Positions 1 through 5,200 of a stretch of DNA of 6,058 nt are shown here, one piece after another. The position numbers and the translations under genes were made by a program. Position 1 is the first letter of the stretch; every line of letters begins with the position of its first letter. The notes under the pieces were generated by a model that worked only from the letters and a program-made list of their open reading frames with translations, did not search any database and had not been told where the DNA came from. Where the stretch lies: positions 1-6,058 of the forward strand of contig CALAZX010000142.1 of assembly GCA_937926555.1 (NCBI GenBank). The letters are read 5' to 3'. The DNA comes from an uncultured Negativicutes bacterium. Its GTDB lineage: Bacteria; Bacillota; Negativicutes; Acidaminococcales; Acidaminococcaceae.

Positions 1-785
1 GCGAGTCCGGTGCCGAGACTGATGCACTGGCCAAAGCCAACAAGACCGCTATCGACGGCAACACCGCGAAGATCGGCGAGAACAAGACCGCCATCGACGG
101 CAACACCGAGAAGATTGACGCCAATGCCAAGGCTATCAAGGTGAACGCTGACGCTATCGCAGCCATCACCGGCACCAGCGAAACCATTGCGGACCAGGGC
201 AAGAAAATCGATGCCAACGAGAAGGCTATCGCAGCCAACAAGACCGCGATTGACGGCCACGATACCGCTATCAAAGCGAACAAAGCCGCTATCGCAGGCA
301 ACACCGCTGATATCGTAGCCAACAAGACCGCCATCGACGGTCACACTGCCGATATCGCAGCCAACAAAGCAGGCATCGAGAAGAACGCCGCTGACATCAT
401 GAGCAACCGTGCCGCAATCGGCGAGCTGGACAGCAAAATCGAGAAGACCGGTTCCCTGTCCTCCGCACTGGCAGGTCTGCACACCCTGGCTTATGACCCC
501 ATGAACCCGACCCAGCTGATGGCAGCTGCCGGCATGTACAAAGGTCATACCTCCTATGCACTGGGCGTAGGTCACTACACCAGCGACAAAGTGATGTTCC
601 ATGGCGGTATCGCTTACAGCGGCCATGGCGAATGCATGGGCAATGTGGGCGCAACCTTCAAGTTCGGCGGAGCACATGCGAAATCCGCCGCTGCGGCTCA
701 GGAGAGCGAAGTGCAGGATCTGAAGGCTACCGTACAGATGCTGATGCAGCGCATCGCCGTTCTGGAGCGTCAGGCAAGAAAATAA
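1..785 (+). CDS. Trimeric autotransporter adhesin, C-terminal part (YadA-type anchor), 5' truncated
   Basis: The reading frame is open from base 3, so the gene begins before the window; 260 residues are visible and the GTG at 141 is internal. Residues 1-150 are a stalk of heptads of the form N-x-x-x-I, rich in Ala, Lys and Asp, with no aromatic residues. Residues 152-221 match the YadA anchor: an amphipathic helix (LSSALAGLHTLAYDP) followed by four short beta strands ending in GATFKF. In this family three chains form one 12-stranded outer-membrane barrel, with the stalk passing through it to the surface. Unusually, the chain does not stop at the terminal Phe: 38 more residues follow, containing a regular Val/Leu/Ile zipper (237-254). 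The signal peptide and adhesive head lie outside the window. The family call is confident; the ligand is unknown. Transcription ends at the hairpin at 835-863. Confidence 0.9.
   Translation, partial: ESGAETDALAKANKTAIDGNTAKIGENKTAIDGNTEKIDANAKAIKVNADAIAAITGTSETIADQGKKIDANEKAIAANKTAIDGHDTAIKANKAAIAGNTADIVANKTAIDGHTADIAANKAGIEKNAADIMSNRAAIGELDSKIEKTGSLSSALAGLHTLAYDPMNPTQLMAAAGMYKGHTSYALGVGHYTSDKVMFHGGIAYSGHGECMGNVGATFKFGGAHAKSAAAAQESEVQDLKATVQMLMQRIAVLERQARK
39..407 (+). repeat. Heptad (21-bp) and double-heptad (42-bp) coding repeats of the adhesin stalk
   Basis: Asn (or His) codons recur every 21 bp at 39, 60, 81, 102, 123 and 144, and again at 216, 237, 258, 279, 300, 321, 342, 363, 384 and 405, each followed four residues later by a hydrophobic residue, almost always Ile. 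At DNA level the clearest copies start AACAAGACCG at 39, 81, 237 and 321, so the longer unit is 42 bp. The two blocks are out of phase by three residues, across 147-215. This is the Ile-at-a, Asn-at-d coiled coil known from trimeric autotransporter stalks. Near-identical DNA units could recombine and change stalk length. Confidence 0.85.
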
Positions 786-834
786 TCAAATACAGCGGGA
801 TGACATCGGACGTGATGTGAAATCCCCGATAGGG

Positions 835-863
835 CCGCCGGATTTTCCGGCGGTTCTTTTTTT
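835..863 (+). terminator. Intrinsic terminator of the adhesin gene
   Basis: An 8-bp perfect stem CCGCCGGA / TCCGGCGG (835-842 with 846-853) closes a TTT loop and is followed by TTCTTTTTTT. It lies 50 bp after the adhesin stop codon. Confidence 0.9.
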
Positions 864-886
864 ATAGGGCAGGGGAGAGGACAAAT

Positions 887-916
887 AAAAAAAGCGCCTG
901 TACGTGACAGGCGCTT
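887..916 (-). terminator. Second (distal) terminator of the tRNA operon
   Basis: A 10-bp perfect stem AAGCGCCTGT / ACAGGCGCTT (892-901 with 907-916) has a 5-nt loop. On the minus strand it is followed by a run of seven T (887-893, overlapping the stem base). It backs up the hairpin at 925-961 and separates the convergent adhesin and tRNA units. Confidence 0.85.
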
Positions 917-924
917 CCTGAAAT

Positions 925-961
925 AAAAAACCCATGTGGCAAAAGTTCTGCCCGGCATGGG
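925..961 (-). terminator. First (proximal) terminator of the tRNA operon
   Basis: The outer stem CCCATG / CATGGG (931-936 with 956-961) encloses an inner stem GGCA / TGCC (938-941 with 949-952). On the minus strand this is followed by TTTTTTATTT. It lies 11 bp beyond the encoded CCA of tRNA-Arg. Confidence 0.85.
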
Positions 962-972
962 GACGATACTTA

Positions 973-1049
<77 letters not shown>

Positions 1050-1078
1050 AGATGAACACGGACTGTGTTGTTTTTAAA

Positions 1079-1152
1079 TGGAGCGGGCGATGGGAATCGA
1101 ACCCACAACATCAGCTTGGAAGGCTGAGGTTATACCACTTAACTACACCCGC
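1079..1152 (-). tRNA. tRNA-Gly (anticodon TCC)
   Basis: This 74-nt minus-strand cloverleaf has the acceptor GCGGGTG pairing with CGCCCGC (one U-G), discriminator T, an encoded CCA and the T-arm GGTTCGATTCC. The anticodon loop CTTCCAA gives TCC (complement of 1118-1120), which reads GGA and GGG. It is the middle gene of the tRNA operon, 29 bp before tRNA-Arg. Confidence 0.97.
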
Positions 1153-1178
1153 ATGAAGTCTGCATCACCAATCTAAAC

Positions 1179-1255
1179 TGGTCGGAGCGGCAGGATTTGA
1201 ACCTGCGACCCCCTGCTCCCAAGGCAGGTGCGCTACCAAACTGCGCTACGCCCCG
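1179..1255 (-). tRNA. tRNA-Pro (anticodon TGG)
   Basis: This 77-nt minus-strand cloverleaf has the acceptor CGGGGCG pairing with CGCTCCG (one G-U), discriminator A, an encoded CCA and the T-arm GGTTCAAATCC. The loop CTTGGGA gives anticodon TGG (complement of 1219-1221). It is the first gene of the operon; its 5' end lies about 20 bp after the predicted transcription start. Confidence 0.97.
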
Positions 1256-1283
1256 TTGGGATATAGCCGATGCAACACATTAA

Positions 1284-1312
1284 ATTATATATAGGATGGA
1301 ATTATTTGTCAA
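1284..1312 (-). promoter_or_regulatory. Consensus sigma-A promoter of the tRNA operon
   Basis: On the minus strand, a perfect -35 TTGACA (1312-1307) and a perfect -10 TATAAT (1289-1284) are separated by exactly 17 bp. The predicted start is near 1277. A perfect promoter is expected for a heavily transcribed stable-RNA operon. Confidence 0.93.
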
Positions 1313-1348
1313 GCAAAAAAACTCCAATGTACATGAACGGTTGTGCTT

Positions 1349-1376
1349 ATTATAACGGAACCTGCGGATTTTGCAA
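1349..1376 (-). promoter_or_regulatory. Possible distal promoter of the tRNA operon
   Basis: On the minus strand TTGCAA (1376-1371) lies 16 bp before a perfect TATAAT (1354-1349). It would start transcription about 65 bp above the consensus promoter in the same direction. The -35 matches TTGACA at four of six positions, so this is a weaker call. Confidence 0.4.
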
Positions 1377-1394
1377 GTCCCGGCCCGTATCTGT

Positions 1395-1430
1395 AAAATA
1401 AGAACCCCTTTCCCGGGTGAAGGAAAGGGG
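1395..1430 (-). terminator. Terminator of the rubrerythrin gene
   Basis: The stem CCCCTTTCC / GGAAAGGGG (1405-1413 with 1422-1430) has an 8-nt loop and is followed on the minus strand by TTCTTATTTT. An outer pair AATAAGAA / TTCTTATT (1397-1404 with 1438-1445) could extend the stem across a 7-nt bulge. It lies about 70 bp after the rubrerythrin stop codon. Confidence 0.75.
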
Positions 1431-1501
1431 TCGAGAGTTCTTATTATGAATAGGGGTAAATTATAGTTGTATCCTTATTACTTGACCGGTCGGGGTGACG
1501 A

Positions 1502-2047
1502 TTAGTCGAAGTAACGTTTCAGCAGGCCTAAGAAACCTTTGCCGTGACGGGCTTCGTCGCGGGCCATTTCGTGAACGGTGTCGTGGATAGCGTCCAGGTT
1601 GGCGGCTTTAGCACGTTTAGCCAGGTCAGCCTTGCCGGCGGTAGCGCCGTTCTCAGCTTCCACACGCATTTCCAGGTTCTTCTTGGTGCTGTCGGTCAGG
1701 ACTTCGCCCAGCAGTTCGGCGAATTTTGCAGCATGCTCAGCTTCTTCGAAAGCAGCCTGTTTGTAGTACATGCCGATTTCGGGATAGCCTTCGCGGATAG
1801 CTACGCGGCTCATTGCCAGGTACATACCTACTTCACAGCACTCGCCGGTGAAGTTTTTGCGCAGGTCCTCTTTGATATCTTCAGGAGCGTCAGATGCTAC
1901 GCCTACTACATGTTCTGCAGCCCAGCCCATGTCATCTTTCTGTTCGATGAATTTGGAAGCGGGAGCACCGCACTGAGGGCATTTTGCCGGGGGGTTGTCC
2001 CCTTCATAAACATAACCGCATACAGAGCAAACAAATTTTTTCATCAT
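1502..2047 (-). CDS. Reverse rubrerythrin (N-terminal rubredoxin domain, C-terminal diiron domain)
   Basis: The 181-residue protein begins with a rubredoxin-like iron site, Cys7-x-x-Cys10-Gly and Cys23-Pro-x-Cys26-Gly, followed by a ferritin-like four-helix domain (about 45-181). Probable diiron ligands are Glu69, Glu102-x-x-His105, Glu130 or Glu132, and Glu165-x-x-His168. Classical rubrerythrins carry the rubredoxin domain at the C-terminus; this order defines the reverse type known from clostridia, which reduces hydrogen peroxide in the cytoplasm of anaerobes using electrons from NADH through a reductase. Two adjacent ATGs are possible starts: GGAGG at 2052-2056 is 4 nt from the first (2047) and 7 nt from the second (2044). 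The second gives the usual MKKFVC start and may be the true one. The gene has its own promoter, PerR-type operator and terminator. Its peroxidase role is inferred from the family. Confidence 0.95.
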   Translation of the reverse strand: MMKKFVCSVCGYVYEGDNPPAKCPQCGAPASKFIEQKDDMGWAAEHVVGVASDAPEDIKEDLRKNFTGECCEVGMYLAMSRVAIREGYPEIGMYYKQAAFEEAEHAAKFAELLGEVLTDSTKKNLEMRVEAENGATAGKADLAKRAKAANLDAIHDTVHEMARDEARHGKGFLGLLKRYFD

Positions 2048-2122
2048 TATTCCTCCAGTTCTATTATTTAAAATGTTATCATGCCAGGCAACCGGAAGCG
2101 CTTGCTTTCAGTTGTTAGCCTT

Positions 2123-2151
2123 AGTATACAACAGTGTGAAAATAATGTCAA
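2123..2151 (-). promoter_or_regulatory. Sigma-A promoter of the rubrerythrin gene
   Basis: On the minus strand, a perfect -35 TTGACA (2151-2146) and the -10 TATACT (2128-2123, five of six) are separated by 17 bp. The predicted start is near 2116, giving a leader of about 70 nt. The strength suggests high expression when derepressed. Confidence 0.88.
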
Positions 2152-2152
2152 T

Positions 2153-2167
2153 GGATAATAATTATAA
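2153..2167 (-). promoter_or_regulatory. PerR-box-like operator upstream of the rubrerythrin promoter
   Basis: Read on the minus strand, TTATAATTATTATCC matches the PerR consensus TTATAATnATTATAA at 12 of 14 fixed positions, including the whole inner palindrome ATAAT-n-ATTAT. It lies one base upstream of the -35. PerR is the peroxide-sensing repressor of the Fur family and is known to control reverse rubrerythrin in clostridia. The match and position are seen; the identity of the regulator is inferred. Confidence 0.7.
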
Positions 2168-2199
2168 ACTATAGAAATTTACCCCTTTTTCACTCGGAT

Positions 2200-2808
2200 T
2201 TAGAATTTCAGCGTCAGACCGGCGTTGATGCCGCGGGTGGTGGCGCTTCCGCCCTGACTCAGTTTCTTGAACTTGTTGTCATAGTAGGACAGGTCCACTT
2301 CCAGGTTGTTCAGCAAGGGTTTGCTGACGCCGATCTCCATGGTGTTCAGCTTGTTGCCCACACCGGCCCGTCCCCATACGGTGAAGAGCAGCGGCAGGTC
2401 AACCCGTGCCTGGAGGCCGATCTGGCCGGAGTTGGTGGATTTGGAGCGGCCGTCCACGTCGGCGGTGGTGTTCACGTAGCCGGCATAGGCGGACAGCACC
2501 GGCAGCACCTTGTACATCAGGTTGGTCTGCTGGAACTTCACTTTGGAAGAGTCCTTGGTCTTGTACAGGTTGTACCGGTAGTTGAGGGCGGTGTTGTGGC
2601 CCAGGCCCAGGGTGGCGTCGCCATACCAGCTGGAGCTCTTGCCGTGGGTGCTGTAGTCGCTGAAGTACATGCTGGTGGGGATGTTTCCGCCGACGGACAC
2701 GCCGACAGCTCCCGGATTGTAGTTCTTCAGCGGGGATGCGGCTGCCGTGCTGCAGACAGCCAGCGCCGCCAGTGCGGCCACCGCCGCGATAGTGCTCAGT
2801 TTCTTCAT
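2200..2808 (-). CDS. Small outer-membrane beta-barrel protein (function unknown)
   Basis: The 202-residue protein has a clear Sec signal peptide: MKK, a hydrophobic Ala/Leu/Val stretch (7-18) and AAA at 22-24 as a signal peptidase I site. The mature part of about 178 residues consists of alternating polar/hydrophobic stretches rich in Gly, Tyr and Asn. It ends in AGLTLKF, a terminal-Phe strand typical of substrates of the BAM outer-membrane insertion machine. The length suits a barrel of 8 to 10 strands. No porin SLH domain and no enzyme motif is visible, and I do not recognise the family. Cys19 lies in the signal region, but Val18 before it argues against a lipobox. The start is supported by GAGGAGG (2817-2823), 8 nt before the ATG. 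No terminator is visible before the rubrerythrin promoter, so some read-through into that gene is possible. Confidence 0.8.
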   Translation of the reverse strand: MKKLSTIAAVAALAALAVCSTAAASPLKNYNPGAVGVSVGGNIPTSMYFSDYSTHGKSSSWYGDATLGLGHNTALNYRYNLYKTKDSSKVKFQQTNLMYKVLPVLSAYAGYVNTTADVDGRSKSTNSGQIGLQARVDLPLLFTVWGRAGVGNKLNTMEIGVSKPLLNNLEVDLSYYDNKFKKLSQGGSATTRGINAGLTLKF

Positions 2809-2867
2809 AATGGAATCCTCCTCGATGCTTTCTTACCTCTTCTTTTTTACACGTCTCATTTCAGGTT

Positions 2868-2882
2868 CCCGGATGGACCGGG
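2868..2882 (-). repeat. Hairpin in the leader of the outer-membrane protein gene
   Basis: The inverted repeat CCCGG / CCGGG closes a 5-nt loop, about 60 bp upstream of the start codon, and overlaps a direct repeat GGATGGA at 2871 and 2881. It has no T run, so it is not a terminator. A role in mRNA stability or translation is possible but unproven. Confidence 0.35.
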
Positions 2883-2967
2883 ATGGAATAGTACCTCTAT
2901 ATAACTTCTAGAAAGGTGGGGGATATTCCTCTTAAACGGTGTGAATTTCTTCTCTTCCTTTAAATAC

Positions 2968-2996
2968 TTGTCAAAAAAAGCTAAAAACGGTAATAT
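2968..2996 (+). promoter_or_regulatory. Probable promoter of the flippase gene
   Basis: TTGTCA (2968-2973, five of six) is followed after 17 bp by TAATAT (2991-2996, four of six), in an AT-rich stretch 60 to 100 bp before the flippase start. The minus strand reads a perfect TTGACA at 2974-2969, overlapping this -35 and facing the divergent barrel gene, but I find no good -10 for it (AAGAAA at 17 bp). No other convincing promoter for the barrel gene was seen. Confidence 0.5.
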
Positions 2997-3010
2997 TACT
3001 ATGTATATCT

Positions 3011-3036
3011 GACTCTTCCTCCGAAGGAGGACGGGT
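3011..3036 (+). repeat. Hairpin in the flippase leader containing a ribosome-binding-like GGAGG
   Basis: TCCTCC / GGAGGA (3017-3022 with 3026-3031) closes a GAA loop, and an outer GAC/GTC pair may extend it. It has no T run. GGAGG at 3026-3030 has no start codon at normal spacing, so its purpose is unclear; a leader structure affecting translation is one option. Confidence 0.4.
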
Positions 3037-3098
3037 CTTCACCGCAGGAAAAGATAAATGAAATGCAGGTAGACGCATTGGAAAACAGGAAAGAATCA

Positions 3099-4823
3099 AT
3101 GATAGAAAATGAAAAAAACACGCCGGTCCCGGATCAGGGAGCGGCTTCCGCGACGAAGCCGGAGACCGTTTCCGGCATGACTCCGGCGCCCGCCGTTGAG
3201 GAGGCTCCGGAAAAAGAGCGGAAGTCCGGCGGCGACAACAAGTTCCTCAAGGGGACGCTGATCCTCACCATCTCCAGCATCGTGGTGAAGGTGATCGGTT
3301 CCGTGAACTGGATCATCCTCTCCCGTGTGCTGGGCGGTGAGGGCATCGGCCTGTACCAGATGGGTTTCCCCATCTACCTCATGGCCATCACCGTGTCCTC
3401 CGCCGGCATCCCGGTGGCCATCTCCATCATCACGGCGGAGAAGCTGGCCCAGAACGACTTCCGGGGCGCCAAGCGGGTGTTCCGCGTCACATTGCGGCTG
3501 CTGTTCGTCACCGGCCTGGTGTTCTCCCTGGCGCTGTTCTTCGGCGCCCAGAAGCTGATCGACTGGCACTTCATCCGTGACCCCCGGGCCTATTACTCCA
3601 TCGTGGCCCTGGCTCCGGCGGTGTTCTTCGTCACCTTCCTGGCCAGCTTCAGGGGTTATCTCCAGGGCTGGCAGATCATGACGCCCACCGCGGTGTCCGA
3701 GATCACCGAGCAGCTGGTGCGTGTTGTCACCATGCTGTTCTTCGCGGCCTATTTCATGCCGTACGGCCTGGCCTATGCCGCAGGCGGCGCCAGCCTGGGC
3801 GCAGGGGCCGGCGCGTTCTGCGCGCTGATCGTGCTGGTGATCTTCTACCGCCGGATCAAGCGGAAGTTCCATGAGAAGATGGAGCACCAGAACATGGATG
3901 CACCCTACGAGGGCGGCATGGACATCATCAAGCGGCTGCTGAAACTGGCCCTGCCGGTGTCCGTCACCAGCCTGATGCTCCCCGTGGTGGCCAACCTGGA
4001 CCTGCTCATCGTGCCCATGCGGCTGGATGCGGCGGGCTTCCCGCTGCACAAGGCCACGGAGCTCTTCGGCTACCTCACCGGCATGGCGGTGCCTCTGATC
4101 AACCTGAGCACCATCTTCACGGCGGCGCTGGCGGTGAGCCTGGTTCCGGCCACCTCCGAGGCCCGTGCCCTGGACGCACTGGACAGCATCCGGCACAAGA
4201 GCCGCACCGCTTTCCAGGTGGCGATGATTGTCACCTTCCCCTGCTTCGTGGGACTGTTCTGCCTGGCGGGCCAGGTTTCCAGCCTGATCTACAACGCGCC
4301 GGGAGCGGCGCCGGCCATCCAGACCATGAGCTTCGGTATCGTGCTCCTGGGCATGCACCAGGTCAGCACCGCCGTGCTCCAGGGCATGGGACGGACTACC
4401 ATCCCCGTCATCAACATGCTGATCGCCTGTGTGGCCAAAGTGGCGCTGAACTGGACTTTGACCGCCATTCCCTGGCTGGGCATCAAAGGTTCTGCCATCG
4501 CCACCGTCACCGATTTCGGCGTGGCGGCCCTGATCAACATGTACTTCATCTACAAGCTCACCGGCTACACCATGCGTGCGGCCACGGTGTACAAGCCCAT
4601 GATCGCCGCGCTGGTGATGGGCGTGGCCGTGGAGGCCGTGCTCTATGCGGGAGCCTCCCTCCGGGGCTGGACCATCCTGCTGGCCATGGCCGTGGCGGTG
4701 CCTGTCTATGTGGGCATGCTCATGGCGGTGGGCGGCATCACCCGGAAGACCCTGGAGAACATCCCCTTCCTGGGACGGCGCCTGCTGGCGGTAGGGCAGA
4801 AGTTCGGCTATTTCAGGGACTGA
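3099..4823 (+). CDS. SpoVB/YtgP/MurJ-type lipid-linked oligosaccharide flippase (polysaccharide biosynthesis protein)
   Basis: The protein has 574 residues from the ATG at 3099, chosen because AGGAAAG (3087-3093) gives an 8-nt spacing; an in-frame ATG at 3063 would add 12 residues but has poor spacing to AGGA. A polar Pro/Glu/Lys-rich tail of about 45 residues comes first. Many hydrophobic segments follow, consistent with the usual 14 helices of the MOP superfamily. The first helix region (FLKGTLILTISSIVVK, then LSRVLGGEGIGLYQMGFPIY) and the later VLQGMGRTTIPVINM are typical of the SpoVB/YtgP branch. YtgP (MurJ) of Bacillus subtilis flips lipid II across the inner membrane; SpoVB acts in spore cortex synthesis. 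As this looks like a diderm lineage and a wall hydrolase gene lies downstream, precursor flipping for peptidoglycan or another surface polymer is the likely role. The substrate cannot be told from sequence. Third positions are strongly G/C, which creates a long open antisense frame that is not a gene. Confidence 0.9.
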   Translation: MIENEKNTPVPDQGAASATKPETVSGMTPAPAVEEAPEKERKSGGDNKFLKGTLILTISSIVVKVIGSVNWIILSRVLGGEGIGLYQMGFPIYLMAITVSSAGIPVAISIITAEKLAQNDFRGAKRVFRVTLRLLFVTGLVFSLALFFGAQKLIDWHFIRDPRAYYSIVALAPAVFFVTFLASFRGYLQGWQIMTPTAVSEITEQLVRVVTMLFFAAYFMPYGLAYAAGGASLGAGAGAFCALIVLVIFYRRIKRKFHEKMEHQNMDAPYEGGMDIIKRLLKLALPVSVTSLMLPVVANLDLLIVPMRLDAAGFPLHKATELFGYLTGMAVPLINLSTIFTAALAVSLVPATSEARALDALDSIRHKSRTAFQVAMIVTFPCFVGLFCLAGQVSSLIYNAPGAAPAIQTMSFGIVLLGMHQVSTAVLQGMGRTTIPVINMLIACVAKVALNWTLTAIPWLGIKGSAIATVTDFGVAALINMYFIYKLTGYTMRAATVYKPMIAALVMGVAVEAVLYAGASLRGWTILLAMAVAVPVYVGMLMAVGGITRKTLENIPFLGRRLLAVGQKFGYFRD

Positions 4824-4832
4824 GGGGATACG

Positions 4833-4848
4833 GCCGGAGAGAACCGGC
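4833..4848 (+). repeat. Hairpin just after the flippase stop codon
   Basis: GCCGG / CCGGC (4833-4837 with 4844-4848) closes a 6-nt loop 10 bp after the stop codon. It lacks a T run, so it is not an intrinsic terminator by itself; it may protect the mRNA 3' end or belong to the structured spacer that follows. Confidence 0.4.
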
Positions 4849-4864
4849 GGAACCCGTCACTACC

Positions 4865-4913
4865 CCGGAAAACATGAAAGCGTAAAATCCGGAAAGAATA
4901 TAGAAAGCGTAAA
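4865..4913 (+). repeat. Imperfect direct repeat in the flippase-peptidase spacer
   Basis: The blocks 4865-4886 and 4889-4913 share CCGGAAA at their start and a perfect 11-mer GAAAGCGTAAA at their end (4876 and 4903), with a 3-nt difference in inner spacing. The pair could be a tandem protein-binding site or a small duplication; I recognise no known operator. Confidence 0.4.
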
Positions 4914-4937
4914 GAACATCATAGGACAGAGTCGGTG

Positions 4938-5200
4938 CGGGAGCGGAAAGTTCATACTCCCGTCAAGGTTTTGACAAGGAAATCCGATATAATCGGATAC
5001 AGCGGAACCTGCCGGCTCTGTTTTTTATTCCCCGGGAAATTTCCCTCCGGAAGGGAAGGGGAGTATAATGGAGGAGAGTCCGGCGGAAAGTCCGGAAGGA
5101 CCGCCTGCAATCCGCGCGACCCGGATGAACGGGCGGGCACGGGAAACGGCAGGACGGAAGGCGCGGAACTGCGGTGGCAGAGTCCGGCAGCTCCGGAACC
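4938..5200 (+). other. Candidate structured RNA leader or small RNA region (no known family)
   Basis: Successive stems can be drawn by eye: 4938-4962 (CGGGAG/CTCCCG), 4962-4975 (GTCAA/TTGAC), 4982-4998 (ATCCGAT/ATCGGAT), the terminator at 5001-5026, 5041-5057 (TTCCCT/AGGGAA), 5082-5105 (GGCG plus GTCC with a GGAA loop), 5111-5117 pairing with 5161-5167 around 5120-5133 (CCCG/CGGG), 5169-5180 (CTGC/GCAG) and 5183-5197 (TCCGG/CCGGA). CGGAA occurs 11 times between 4848 and 5198, often in the loops. I recognise no riboswitch, RNase P, tmRNA, T-box or SRP core. It may be a leader of the M23 peptidase gene, an independent RNA, or simply GC-rich spacer; folding was judged by eye only. Confidence 0.3.
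5001..5026 (+). terminator. Weak intrinsic terminator between the flippase and peptidase genes
   Basis: AGCGG pairs with CCGGCT (one bulged G) around a 6-nt loop, followed shortly by six T (5021-5026). The stem is short, so it may be leaky or act as an attenuator for the downstream gene rather than as a full stop for the flippase transcript. Confidence 0.45.

Noticed and set aside
39..407. A CRISPR-like or non-coding tandem array
   Set aside because: The periodicity is 21/42 bp, in frame, and codes for coiled-coil heptads without unique spacers.
1544..2071. A 175-codon frame on the plus strand across rubrerythrin
   Set aside because: It lies wholly over a well-supported gene with its own promoter, operator and terminator, and its translation has no recognisable motif.
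1452..2186. An 11-bp inverted repeat (AGGGGTAAATT at 1452-1462 and its complement at 2176-2186) flanking the rubrerythrin gene, as possible ends of a mobile unit
   Set aside because: Several 11-bp inverted matches are expected by chance in 6 kb, no target duplication or transposase is present, and the right copy sits in promoter-flanking AT-rich DNA.
2737..2808. The barrel protein as a lipoprotein, because Cys19 lies in its signal peptide
   Set aside because: Val immediately before the Cys does not fit a lipobox, and AAA at 22-24 is a good signal peptidase I site.
3096..4358. A 420-codon open frame antisense to the flippase gene
   Set aside because: It is a by-product of strong G/C third positions in the sense gene. 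The translation is His/Gln/Gly-rich low-complexity sequence with no domain, and the sense strand encodes a clear membrane transporter.
5077..5200. RNase P RNA, because GGAAAGTCCGG resembles its conserved P4 strand
   Set aside because: The conserved 3' ACAGAA partner and the other core motifs are missing, and a coding gene starts at 5244, leaving no room for a full-length RNA.
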